Assembly (NCBI RefSeq): GCF_004682055.1
Contig: NZ_QUZU01000051.1
Location: 1-41,884 of the forward strand
DNA: 41,884 nucleotides
Direction: 5' to 3'
Origin: Pseudomonas kairouanensis
GTDB taxonomy: Bacteria > Pseudomonadota > Gammaproteobacteria > Pseudomonadales > Pseudomonadaceae
The position numbers and the translations under genes are program-made. Positions 32,253 through 39,184 of this stretch are shown here, one piece after another. The notes beneath the pieces were generated by a model, which saw only the letters and a program-made list of their open reading frames with translations, made no database searches and was not told the origin of the DNA. Each line of letters starts with the position of its first letter. Position 1 is the first letter of the stretch.

Positions 32253-32918
32253 TCAGCGAACCTGGCTTTCGAAGCGATTCACACCCGACAACTCCAACAC
32301 CAGCTCATCCCCCACATTCAGCGGGCCCACGCCAGCCGGGGTGCCGGTGAGGATCACGTCCCCCGCCTGCAACGAGAAGCAACCCGCCATGTACTGGATC
32401 ATCGGGATGATCGGGTTGAGCATGATCGCGCTGTTGCCATCCTGGCGCACTTCGCCATTGATGGTCAGGCGGATGCCGATGTCGGTCAGGTCCGGGAAGG
32501 TGCTGCCCACCACAAACGGGGCAATCACCGCCGCGCCGTCGAACGACTTGGCGATTTCCCACGGCAGGCCCTTGGCTTTTAGCTCGGCCTGTTTGTCGCG
32601 CAGGGTGAGGTCCAGGGCCGGGGCGAAGCCGGAGATGGCGTCCAGCACTTCTTCACGGCTGGGCTTGGTCGACAACGGCTTGCCGATCAATACCGCGATT
32701 TCCGCTTCGTAGTGCACCGAACCGCGCTCGGTAGGAATGGCAAAACCACCCTCCAACGCCACCACACAGCTGCCCGGCTTGATGAACAGCAGCGGCTCGG
32801 TCGGCACCGGGTTGTCCAGTTCCTTGGCATGTTCGGCGTAGTTACGCCCAATACACACCACTTTCCCCACGGGGAAGTGGATGTTGGTGCCGTCGACATA
32901 CTTGTGCTGATAGCTCAT
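32253..32918 (-). CDS. fumarylacetoacetate hydrolase (FAH) family protein
   Basis: Hydrolase of 221 aa with the FAH C-terminal fold, closest to YcgM/FAHD1-type acylpyruvate hydrolases and oxaloacetate decarboxylases. CIGRNYAEHAKEL near 22, the metal-binding Glu pair in HYEAEIAVLIG and the late GDVILTGTPAGVGPL are typical; one divalent metal is expected. AAGGAG stands 7 nt before the ATG. It follows the D-2-hydroxyglutarate dehydrogenase gene by 20 bp, so the pair is an operon. In that context it may act on 2-oxo acids such as oxaloacetate, but the substrate is not shown by sequence. Confidence 0.9.
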   Translation of the reverse strand: MSYQHKYVDGTNIHFPVGKVVCIGRNYAEHAKELDNPVPTEPLLFIKPGSCVVALEGGFAIPTERGSVHYEAEIAVLIGKPLSTKPSREEVLDAISGFAPALDLTLRDKQAELKAKGLPWEIAKSFDGAAVIAPFVVGSTFPDLTDIGIRLTINGEVRQDGNSAIMLNPIIPMIQYMAGCFSLQAGDVILTGTPAGVGPLNVGDELVLELSGVNRFESQVR

Positions 32919-32938
32919 GGAACGACTCCTTCAGGGGC

Positions 32939-34333
32939 TTAAACAGCGAAGATCTTGCCTGGGTTCATGATCCCGTTCGGGTCAAACACCGCTTTGACTG
33001 CCTTCATGTATTCAATTTCGACCGGCGAACGGCTATAGGTCAGGTAATCGCGCTTGGTCATGCCCACGCCGTGTTCGGCAGAGATCGAACCGTTGTACTT
33101 CTCGACGGTTTCAAATACCCACTTGTTCACGGTGGCGCACTTGGCGAAAAACTCGTCCTTGCTCAGGTTTTCCGGCTTGAGGATGTTCAAGTGCAGGTTG
33201 CCGTCGCCGATGTGGCCGAACCAGACGATTTCGAAGTCTGGGTAATGTTCGCCGACGATCGCGTCGATTTCCTTCAAGAACGCTGGCACTTTGGAGACGG
33301 TGACCGAAATATCGTTTTTGTACGGGGTCCAGTGGGAAATGGTCTCGGAGATGTACTCGCGCAGTTTCCACAGGTTCTGCAGCTGGGTTTCGCTCTGGCT
33401 CATCACGCCGTCCAGCACCCATCCTTGCTCCACGCAGTGCTCGAAGGTTTCCAGCGCGTGGTTGGCGACTTCTTCGGTAGTGGCTTCAAATTCCAGCAGC
33501 GCGTAGAACGGGCACTCGGTTTCGAACGGGGCCGGCACGTCGCCACGGCCCATGACCTTGGCCAGGGCCTTGTCGGAGAAGAATTCGAAGGCGGTCAGGT
33601 CCAGCTTGCTCTGGAACGCGTGCAAGACCGGCATGATCGAATCGAAATCGGTGGTACCGAGCACCATCGCGGTGAGGTTTTTCGGCGCACGGTCCAGGCG
33701 CATGGTGGCTTCGACCACAAAGCCCAAGGTGCCTTCGGCGCCGATAAACAGCTGGCGCATGTCGTAGCCGGTGGCGTTCTTGATCAGGTCGCGGTTCAGT
33801 TCCAGTACGTCACCCTTGCCAGTGACGACCTTCATGCCGGCCACCCAGTTGCGGGTCATGCCGTAGCGAATCACCTTGATCCCGCCGGCATTGGTGCCGA
33901 TATTGCCGCCAATCTGGCTGGAACCGGACGAAGCGAAGTCCACCGGGTAGTAAAGGCCCTTCTCTTCAGCGACGTTCTGCAATTGCTTGGTAACCACGCC
34001 CGGCTGGCACACGGCGGTGCGGTCGGTGAGGTTCACGTCGAGGATCTGGTTCATATAGTCGAACGACACCACTACTTCGCCATTGGCGGCTACGGCTGCC
34101 GCCGACAGGCCGGTACGCCCGCCCGATGGCACCAGCGCCACCTTGTGTGCATTGGCCCAACGCACAATGGCCTGGACCTGCTCGATGGTCTTGGGGAAGA
34201 CGATGGCGGTCGGCGCGGGTGCGAAGTGCTTGGTCCAATCCTTGCCGTAAGCCTCCAGGGAGTCTGCATCGGTCAGCACTTTGCCAGGCTCAACCAGGGT
34301 CTTTAGCTCATCAATCAGGGCAGGATGGGTCAT
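32939..34333 (-). CDS. D-2-hydroxyglutarate dehydrogenase (FAD-linked)
   Basis: FAD-binding oxidoreductase of 464 aa in the VAO/GlcD family. The FAD_binding_4 domain spans about 40-180 (VALVPSGGRTGLSAAAVAANGEVVVS, GSSQIGGNIGTNAGGIKVIRYGMTR) and the cap domain about 220-460 (GHIGDGNLHLNIL, SAEHGVGMTKRDYL). It lies divergent from serA. In Pseudomonas this enzyme is known to re-oxidise the D-2-hydroxyglutarate that SerA forms, pulling serine synthesis forward. The start is uncertain: ATG 34333 gives the usual MTHPALIDELK, but ATG 34357 has a better site (AGGA 5 nt upstream). Confidence 0.92.
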   Translation of the reverse strand: MTHPALIDELKTLVEPGKVLTDADSLEAYGKDWTKHFAPAPTAIVFPKTIEQVQAIVRWANAHKVALVPSGGRTGLSAAAVAANGEVVVSFDYMNQILDVNLTDRTAVCQPGVVTKQLQNVAEEKGLYYPVDFASSGSSQIGGNIGTNAGGIKVIRYGMTRNWVAGMKVVTGKGDVLELNRDLIKNATGYDMRQLFIGAEGTLGFVVEATMRLDRAPKNLTAMVLGTTDFDSIMPVLHAFQSKLDLTAFEFFSDKALAKVMGRGDVPAPFETECPFYALLEFEATTEEVANHALETFEHCVEQGWVLDGVMSQSETQLQNLWKLREYISETISHWTPYKNDISVTVSKVPAFLKEIDAIVGEHYPDFEIVWFGHIGDGNLHLNILKPENLSKDEFFAKCATVNKWVFETVEKYNGSISAEHGVGMTKRDYLTYSRSPVEIEYMKAVKAVFDPNGIMNPGKIFAV

Positions 34334-34397
34334 CGACAGAACTCTCGAACAATTCATGGTCATCCTGAGAACGCTTCACGTCGCAGGAATGAGTGTT

Positions 34398-34429
34398 TGC
34401 GGGGCGCGTATGCTAGCATACCGCCCCCG
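34398..34429. promoter_or_regulatory. 32-bp imperfect palindrome between serA and D-2-hydroxyglutarate dehydrogenase
   Basis: A perfect 14-bp core (GTATGCTAGCATAC, 34408-34421) is flanked by TGCGGGG / CCCCGCA arms, giving 13 of 16 paired positions in each half. TATGCT, an acceptable -10 hexamer, occurs on both strands inside the core. Lying in the 205-bp divergent gap, it is a candidate shared operator or symmetric promoter. No good -35 could be assigned on either side. Confidence 0.5.
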
Positions 34430-34538
34430 CAGGACAGAGCCCAAAGGCGTTTCTGCGGTGACGGCTTTCCTGCCGTCCGGGTCAGCTCTGTGCTGCTCGA
34501 TTCCCTGCCATTTTTCTCCGGGATACAGGTTTACGCAG

Positions 34539-35768
34539 ATGAGCAAGACTTCTCTCGATAAGAGCAAGATCAAGTTCCTTCTTCTGGAAGGCGTCCACCC
34601 ATCGGCTGTCGACGTTCTGAAAGCCGCCGGGTACACCAGCATTGAGTACATCACCAGTTCTCTGCCGGAAGCCCAACTCAAGGAAAAGATCGCCGATGCG
34701 CACTTCATCGGCATTCGCTCCCGCACTCAGCTGACCGAAGAGATCTTCGACCACGCCAAGAAGCTCGTGGCTGTCGGCTGTTTCTGCATCGGCACCAACC
34801 AGGTCGACCTCAACGCAGCCCGCGAGCGCGGCATCGCGGTGTTCAACGCACCGTACTCCAACACCCGTTCCGTTGCGGAGCTGGTGCTGGCCGAGGCCAT
34901 CCTGCTGTTGCGCGGCATTCCTGAGAAGAACGCTTCCTGCCACCGTGGCGGCTGGATCAAGAGCGCAGCCAACTCCTTCGAAATCCGCGGCAAGAAGCTG
35001 GGTATCGTCGGTTACGGCTCCATTGGTACTCAGCTGTCGGTATTGGCTGAAGGCCTTGGCATGCAGGTGTTCTTCTACGACACCCTGACCAAGCTGCCAT
35101 TGGGCAACGCCACCCAAGTGGCCAGCCTGACCGAGTTGCTGGGCATGTCCGACATCGTGACCCTGCACGTTCCGGAAACCGCTGAGACCCAGTGGATGAT
35201 CGGCGAGAAGGAAATCCGCGCCATCAAGAAAGGCGGCATCCTGATCAACGCTGCCCGTGGCACCGTGGTCGAGCTTGATGCCCTGGCCGACGCGATCAAG
35301 GACAAGCACCTGATCGGCGCTGCCATCGACGTGTTCCCGGTGGAGCCACGCTCCAACGACGACATCTTCGAAAGCCCGCTGCGTGGCCTGGACAACGTGA
35401 TCCTCACCCCGCACATCGGCGGTTCCACCGCTGAAGCCCAAGCCAACATCGGCCTGGAAGTGTCGGAAAAGCTGGTCAAGTACAGCGACAACGGTACCTC
35501 GGTATCGTCGGTGAACTTCCCGGAAGTGGCCCTGCCGGCTCACCCTGGCAAGCACCGCCTGCTGCACATCCACCAGAACATTCCTGGCGTGATGATGGAG
35601 ATCAACAAGGTGTTCGCGGAAAACGGCATCAACATCTCCGGTCAGTTCCTGCAGACCAACGAGAAGGTCGGCTACGTGGTCATCGACGTCGATGCCGAGT
35701 ACTCGGACCTGGCCCAAGAGAAGCTGCAGCACATCAACGGCACCATTCGTAGCCGCGTGTTGTTCTAA
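34539..35768 (+). CDS. serA: D-3-phosphoglycerate dehydrogenase
   Basis: NAD-dependent oxidation of 3-phosphoglycerate, first step of serine synthesis; also reduces 2-oxoglutarate to D-2-hydroxyglutarate. It has 409 aa, the gammaproteobacterial length. Nucleotide-binding GIVGYGSIGTQLSVLAEGLGMQV, catalytic Arg in NAARGTVVE, catalytic His in LTPHIGGSTAEAQ, and a C-terminal ACT domain (about 335-409, NIPGVMMEINKVFAENGINI) for serine feedback. The start is ATG 34539 (MSKTSLDKSKIK). It is divergent from the D-2-hydroxyglutarate dehydrogenase gene. A REPIN and then a strong terminator follow it. Confidence 0.98.
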   Translation: MSKTSLDKSKIKFLLLEGVHPSAVDVLKAAGYTSIEYITSSLPEAQLKEKIADAHFIGIRSRTQLTEEIFDHAKKLVAVGCFCIGTNQVDLNAARERGIAVFNAPYSNTRSVAELVLAEAILLLRGIPEKNASCHRGGWIKSAANSFEIRGKKLGIVGYGSIGTQLSVLAEGLGMQVFFYDTLTKLPLGNATQVASLTELLGMSDIVTLHVPETAETQWMIGEKEIRAIKKGGILINAARGTVVELDALADAIKDKHLIGAAIDVFPVEPRSNDDIFESPLRGLDNVILTPHIGGSTAEAQANIGLEVSEKLVKYSDNGTSVSSVNFPEVALPAHPGKHRLLHIHQNIPGVMMEINKVFAENGINISGQFLQTNEKVGYVVIDVDAEYSDLAQEKLQHINGTIRSRVLF

Positions 35769-35785
35769 CAGCGCACCACGGGTCG

Positions 35786-35882
35786 TAGGAGCGAGCTTGC
35801 TCGCGAAAAACTCACAGACGCCGCGTTTATCCAGAATGAACGCGTCATCGTTGAGGTTCTTCGCGAGCAAGCTCGCTCCTAC
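35786..35882. repeat. REPIN, GTAGGAGCGAGCTTGC type
   Basis: Inverted REP pair with outward heads, 17 bp after the serA stop codon and directly before the rho-independent terminator at 35884. Confidence 0.9.
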
Positions 35883-35883
35883 A

Positions 35884-35919
35884 GAAAAAAGGGAGCCCCT
35901 CACGGGGCTCCCTTTTTTT
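35884..35919. terminator. bidirectional rho-independent terminator between serA and the DUF4399 gene
   Basis: Stem GGGAGCCCC (35891-35899), loop of 4, GGGGCTCCC (35904-35912), then seven T. A run of A precedes the stem, so it can end transcription from both serA (plus) and the convergent DUF4399 gene (minus), whose stop codon at 35918 touches the T-run. The clearest terminator in the window. Confidence 0.93.
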
Positions 35920-36358
35920 ATTTGACGTTAACGGTGATGACTTTCGAGGCTACAGTGGGTTCGAACTGGCGGTGCACATTGTCGCCTGCTACGAGTTGCA
36001 AGGTGTGCTTGCCTGGGGTCAGCGTCAGTTCGGTTTCGGTCTGTGCCTTGCCAAAGTGGATCGAGGTGGCATCGGCTGGAATCGGATCGCCGGCCTTGAG
36101 CGACTGTACGTCCCGGTCTACCAGCAAGTGGTGGTGACCGGCATTCGGTACTTGCTTGTCGATCGGCTCAAGGTCCAGGTTTTTTACGCCAAACTTGACG
36201 GTGAAGGTCTTGTCGACGGTAGCGCCATCTTTTGGCGAGACGATAAACACTTCGGCACCTTTGGGCGCAGGCGTACGAGGAAGGTCTGCGGCACTGGCCA
36301 ACATCGAGGTACCCAGCAGCAGGCTGGCAATCGTTGCACGGGACAAAAGGGCTTTCAT
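35918..36358 (-). CDS. DUF4399 domain protein, secreted
   Basis: Periplasmic or exported protein (146 aa) with a clear signal peptide (MKALLSRATIASLLLGTSMLASA) and a DUF4399 domain. The conserved core is FIVSPKDGATVDKTFTVKFGVKNLDLEP, then NAGHHHLLVD, and LTPGKHTLQLVAGDNVHRQFEP. The HHH cluster near 76-78 with later His residues suggests metal binding, which is inference. GGAG lies 6 nt before ATG 36358. Upstream open sequence (to 36469) has no such site and is not used. Function unknown. Confidence 0.9.
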   Translation of the reverse strand: MKALLSRATIASLLLGTSMLASAADLPRTPAPKGAEVFIVSPKDGATVDKTFTVKFGVKNLDLEPIDKQVPNAGHHHLLVDRDVQSLKAGDPIPADATSIHFGKAQTETELTLTPGKHTLQLVAGDNVHRQFEPTVASKVITVNVK

Positions 36359-36492
36359 TCGCTTCTCCAGTTTTTCTGTGAAATCTGTAGGGTTATGACA
36401 ACTTCGCGACAAATTGCTGTCCAAGGCACTCAACACCATAGCAAAGCGATGCTGAACGGCGCCTCGCACATTCGAAATTTCTAGGAGTGACC

Positions 36493-36987
36493 ATGCGCTT
36501 TTCGCCTGGCCTGTTACTTTTGCTTCCCCTCATGAGCCCTCTGGCTCACGCCGAATTGATCGACGATGTGAACGATCGCGGTGAACTGCGCATCGCTCTT
36601 GAAGCCAATACCCCGCCGTTCAACTTCAAGGAAGGCGACAAGCTAACCGGTTTTGAAGTGGAACTGGGTGAACAACTGGCTAAAGAGATGGACGTACGCC
36701 CCTCGTTTATCACCACCGATGACGCCGACCTGCTGCCGGGGGTGGAAACCGGCAAGTACGACGTGGCCATCAACCATATCGCTCTGACTGCCGAGCTGCA
36801 GGATCGGTTCGATTTCAGTGAGACGTATAACGAGAAGCCGCAATTAGCGATTCCGTTCCAGAAGGGTAACCCGGCGTTCAAGGCAAGCCTGGACAAGGCG
36901 TTGCAGCGGGTGAAGGCCGATGGGCGGTTGAAGGCGTTGGCGCAGAAGTGGCTTGAGGGTGAAACACCCATCGCCAAGACGCAGTAG
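36493..36987 (+). CDS. miniature solute-binding protein (SBP_bac_3 family), one lobe largely missing
   Basis: Secreted protein of 164 aa with a signal peptide (1-20, LAHA) and the start of an amino-acid-type ABC binding protein: ELRIALEANTPPFNFKEGDKLTGFEVELGEQLA, then LLPGVETGKYDVAINHIALTAELQDRFDFSETY. It then jumps after a short linker to the C-terminal family helix (VKADGRLKALAQKWLEG). Normal members have about 230-260 residues; the missing 80-100 residues correspond to the second lobe. AGGAG lies 5 nt before ATG 36493. No permease or ATPase is adjacent. It could be a degraded gene or a genuine mini-binding protein; an open, well-signalled frame favours the latter. Confidence 0.8.
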   Translation: MRFSPGLLLLLPLMSPLAHAELIDDVNDRGELRIALEANTPPFNFKEGDKLTGFEVELGEQLAKEMDVRPSFITTDDADLLPGVETGKYDVAINHIALTAELQDRFDFSETYNEKPQLAIPFQKGNPAFKASLDKALQRVKADGRLKALAQKWLEGETPIAKTQ

Positions 36988-36995
36988 ATCCAAAT

Positions 36996-37082
36996 GTGGG
37001 AGGGGGCTTGCTCCCGATAGCGGTGTGTCAGCCAGCACATCTGATACTGACACACTGCATTCGGGAGCAAGCCCCCTCCCAC
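36996..37082. repeat. REPIN, GTGGGAGGGGGCTTGC type
   Basis: Inverted REP pair with outward heads and a self-complementary core (TGTGTCAG / CTGACACA). It fills the gap between the mini binding-protein gene and the convergent DUF523 gene (ends 37091). Confidence 0.9.
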
Positions 37083-37090
37083 ATTTTGAA

Positions 37091-37585
37091 CTAGGTTAGG
37101 CTTGGGAGTAGGGCCAGGGCTTGCGCCGCTTCGGGCAGCTCCAGCTCACTGAACACCTGCACCCCATGGCGCATGAGCAACGCCGCCGTCACCCCTTCGC
37201 CGCTCACTTTCACACCTGAGAAGGTGCCATCGTAGGTCAACAAATTCCCACAAGACGGGCTATTGGCTTTGAGCACAGCAATGCGGATGTTATGGCGCTG
37301 CACCAACGCCAACGCCTGTTGCGCGCCATCCATGAACGCGGCACTGAAATCCTCCCCCTCGGCGGTCAGCACCTGGGCCCGCCCTTCCCACACCTCCACG
37401 CCCTGCCCGCCGGGAATCTCCGCAGGCGGGCGCGGCGTTGGTAAACCACCGGAGACCTCCGGGCAGATCGCAACTACCCGCCCTTGCGCCTGCCACGCGG
37501 CCAACTGGTCGAACGGCCCACTGGCGCCGCCGTCGTAGCGCACCTTGTGCCCCAGCAGACAGCGGCTGATCAGAATCTTTTGCAT
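37091..37585 (-). CDS. DUF523 domain protein
   Basis: Cytoplasmic protein of 164 aa in DUF523, with the family hallmarks ISRCLLGHKVRYDGG at the N-terminus, CPEVSGGLPTPRPPAEI, and VLKANSPSCGN. Cys9, the CPE Cys and the SPSCG Cys are the conserved family cysteines and may bind a metal or iron-sulfur cluster. Function unknown. The ATG at 37585 starts two bases after the stop of the oxygenase gene (TGA GC ATG), so translation is probably coupled. Confidence 0.88.
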   Translation of the reverse strand: MQKILISRCLLGHKVRYDGGASGPFDQLAAWQAQGRVVAICPEVSGGLPTPRPPAEIPGGQGVEVWEGRAQVLTAEGEDFSAAFMDGAQQALALVQRHNIRIAVLKANSPSCGNLLTYDGTFSGVKVSGEGVTAALLMRHGVQVFSELELPEAAQALALLPSLT

Positions 37586-37587
37586 GC

Positions 37588-38211
37588 TCAAAACGGCTCG
37601 TTACCCCGCCGGCGAAACCAGCCGGTGAGGGACAGGCGTTCGCGCGTGGCGGGCATGACTTCGTGGGGCACTTCCCCGGACAAAAACACCACCAGGCAAC
37701 CGCCGGTGGGGTTTACATCGTATTCGACGCCATCCTTGAGGTACATGCGCAACTGGCCGCCGTGCTCGGGCAGCCAGGCGTCGTTCAAGTAGATCACCGC
37801 CGACACCATGCGCCGGTCGTCATCGCGGAAGCGGTCCAGGTGCTTGAGGTAAAACGCACCTGGCGGGTACATCGCAAAGTGGCTTTCGAAGTCTTCCAGG
37901 CCCAGGAACAGGCCACGGTTCATTGCCAGGCGCAGGCTGTCCATCAACGCCATGTAGGTGTCGCAGACCGCTGCGTCGCCGTCTTCCAGCCACTGGATAT
38001 GGTCCCCGCGAATGCCCTCGCGAATCTCCTGAGCCGGGCCGCGTCCCACCGCCGCCGGGGCCAGTTCACCCTCGGCCGCACGTTTACGGCACTCAGCCGC
38101 CAGTTCCAGGGTCAGAGCCTGGGGCAGGAATCCGTCTTGGCGGGACCAGCCTTTTTCGGCGAGGTCGTCGACAATACATTGCAGCAGCGGGTGATCTAGG
38201 GGTATTTGCAT
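37588..38211 (-). CDS. 2-oxoglutarate/Fe(II)-dependent oxygenase (prolyl-4-hydroxylase type)
   Basis: Putative dioxygenase of 207 aa with the jelly-roll fold. The iron triad is His124-x-Asp126 (YLKHLDRF) and His183 (GEVPHEVMP); Arg192 (RERLSLTGWF) would bind 2-oxoglutarate. VSAVIYLND and GGQLRMYL are P4H-type strands. The substrate is unknown; relatives include PKHD hydroxylases and enzymes acting on proteins or small molecules. Two ATGs (38220 and 38211) are possible and neither has a good ribosome-binding site. It lies directly upstream of DUF523. Confidence 0.85.
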   Translation of the reverse strand: MQIPLDHPLLQCIVDDLAEKGWSRQDGFLPQALTLELAAECRKRAAEGELAPAAVGRGPAQEIREGIRGDHIQWLEDGDAAVCDTYMALMDSLRLAMNRGLFLGLEDFESHFAMYPPGAFYLKHLDRFRDDDRRMVSAVIYLNDAWLPEHGGQLRMYLKDGVEYDVNPTGGCLVVFLSGEVPHEVMPATRERLSLTGWFRRRGNEPF

Positions 38212-38288
38212 GGCGCGCATAGTATCTATACGCCTGTGAATCCGACAGCGCCGCCGAGCGTGTGAATACACTTTAATCAGGTGACCGA

Positions 38289-38310
38289 TAGGATTTCTCG
38301 ACAAATCCTA
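38289..38310. promoter_or_regulatory. perfect dyad (TAGGATTT, 6-base loop, AAATCCTA) in a divergent gap
   Basis: An 8-bp perfect inverted repeat lies 42 bp before the DUF2059 start and about 78 bp before the oxygenase start. It is not followed by a T-run, so it is more likely an operator or leader hairpin than a terminator. No regulator is identified. Confidence 0.4.
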
Positions 38311-38352
38311 CGCCCGACACGGACAATAGTGGCCGACTGACAGGAGTCCCTA

Positions 38353-39090
38353 ATGCGTCGTTTGTTTTTATCCTTGCTGATGTTCTGCGTTTTGCCCGCC
38401 TGGGCAGACGGCCATGACCAGTTGTACAAGGTCGCCGGCTGGGCCGAACAGCGTGCGCATTTCAATGACGCCCTCAGCGCCGCCCAGCAACGCTACCGCA
38501 ACAGCCTGCCGCCGGCGGTGTACCAGGCACTGGTGGACAACAGCAATAAACGCTTTGCCGCCCAGGCCGTGGACCAGCGTGCCGAGGCGCAGTTGCGCAA
38601 GAACCTGGCGGACCCCAAGCCGGCCCTGGCATTTTTTCAGTCACCGCTGGGCCGCAAGATCGTTGCCGCTGAGTTGCTGGCCACCCGTCGCGACCAGTTG
38701 GCAAAGAACGCCCAGGGCTTGCCGAAGATCGAAGCCGACGCTACCCGCAGCCTGATCATCGGTCACCTGGCCCAAGCGCTGCCAGCGCGTGAAGCCGGGG
38801 CCGAAGTGAGCCTGGCGATTGCCGGTGTTGCCGCTGACAGCCTGAGCCAAATGATTCCCGGCCTGCTGGGCGGCGGTCAGGCGCAGGGGATGTTGAATGG
38901 GCAGCGCGAGCGGTTGATGCAGCAGATCGATAAGGATCTAAACAACACGTTGCTGTATGTCTATCGGGATTTGTCGGACCCGGAATTGGAAGAATTCGCC
39001 ACCTTTGCCGAATCGCCAGAGGGTAAGGCGTATTACCAGGCCGCGCTGGCGGCGATTCGCGCAGGCCTTGCAGTCGGCCAAACCCTGTAG
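38353..39090 (+). CDS. DUF2059 domain protein, secreted
   Basis: Exported protein (245 aa) with a short signal peptide (MRRLFLSLLMFCVLPAWA) and mostly helical, Ala/Gln/Leu-rich sequence. The DUF2059 domain lies in the C-terminal half (DLNNTLLYVYRDLSDPELEEFATFAESPEGKAYYQAALAAI). DUF2059 proteins are common in Gram-negative periplasms; function unknown. AGGAG lies 6 nt before the ATG. The stop codon TAG (39088-39090) is inside the following REPIN. Confidence 0.88.
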   Translation: MRRLFLSLLMFCVLPAWADGHDQLYKVAGWAEQRAHFNDALSAAQQRYRNSLPPAVYQALVDNSNKRFAAQAVDQRAEAQLRKNLADPKPALAFFQSPLGRKIVAAELLATRRDQLAKNAQGLPKIEADATRSLIIGHLAQALPAREAGAEVSLAIAGVAADSLSQMIPGLLGGGQAQGMLNGQRERLMQQIDKDLNNTLLYVYRDLSDPELEEFATFAESPEGKAYYQAALAAIRAGLAVGQTL

Positions 39091-39184
39091 GAGCGAGCTT
39101 GCTCGCGAAGACCGTCAACGATTACGCGGGGCACCTGAGTCAACGCGGTGCACTTGCGTTTTTCGCGAGCAAGCTCGCTCCTAC
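39087..39184. repeat. REPIN supplying stop codons of both flanking genes, GTAGGAGCGAGCTTGC type
   Basis: Inverted REP pair with outward heads. The DUF2059 stop (TAG, 39088-39090) and the alpha/beta hydrolase stop (TAG on the minus strand, 39181-39183) both lie within it, the same arrangement as at 23431-23528. Confidence 0.9.

Noticed and set aside
33071..34306. Plus-strand open frame opposite D-2-hydroxyglutarate dehydrogenase
   Set aside because: Same reasoning: no family resemblance, and the opposite strand encodes an unmistakable flavoenzyme.
34482..35903. Minus-strand open frame opposite serA
   Set aside because: Starts in REPIN/terminator sequence and runs antisense to serA; no independent support.
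1..39184. Recurrent GTAGGAGCG / GTGGGAG repeats as a CRISPR array or phage remnants
   Set aside because: The repeats are dispersed singly between genes as inverted pairs, not evenly spaced direct repeats, and no cas or phage genes are present.
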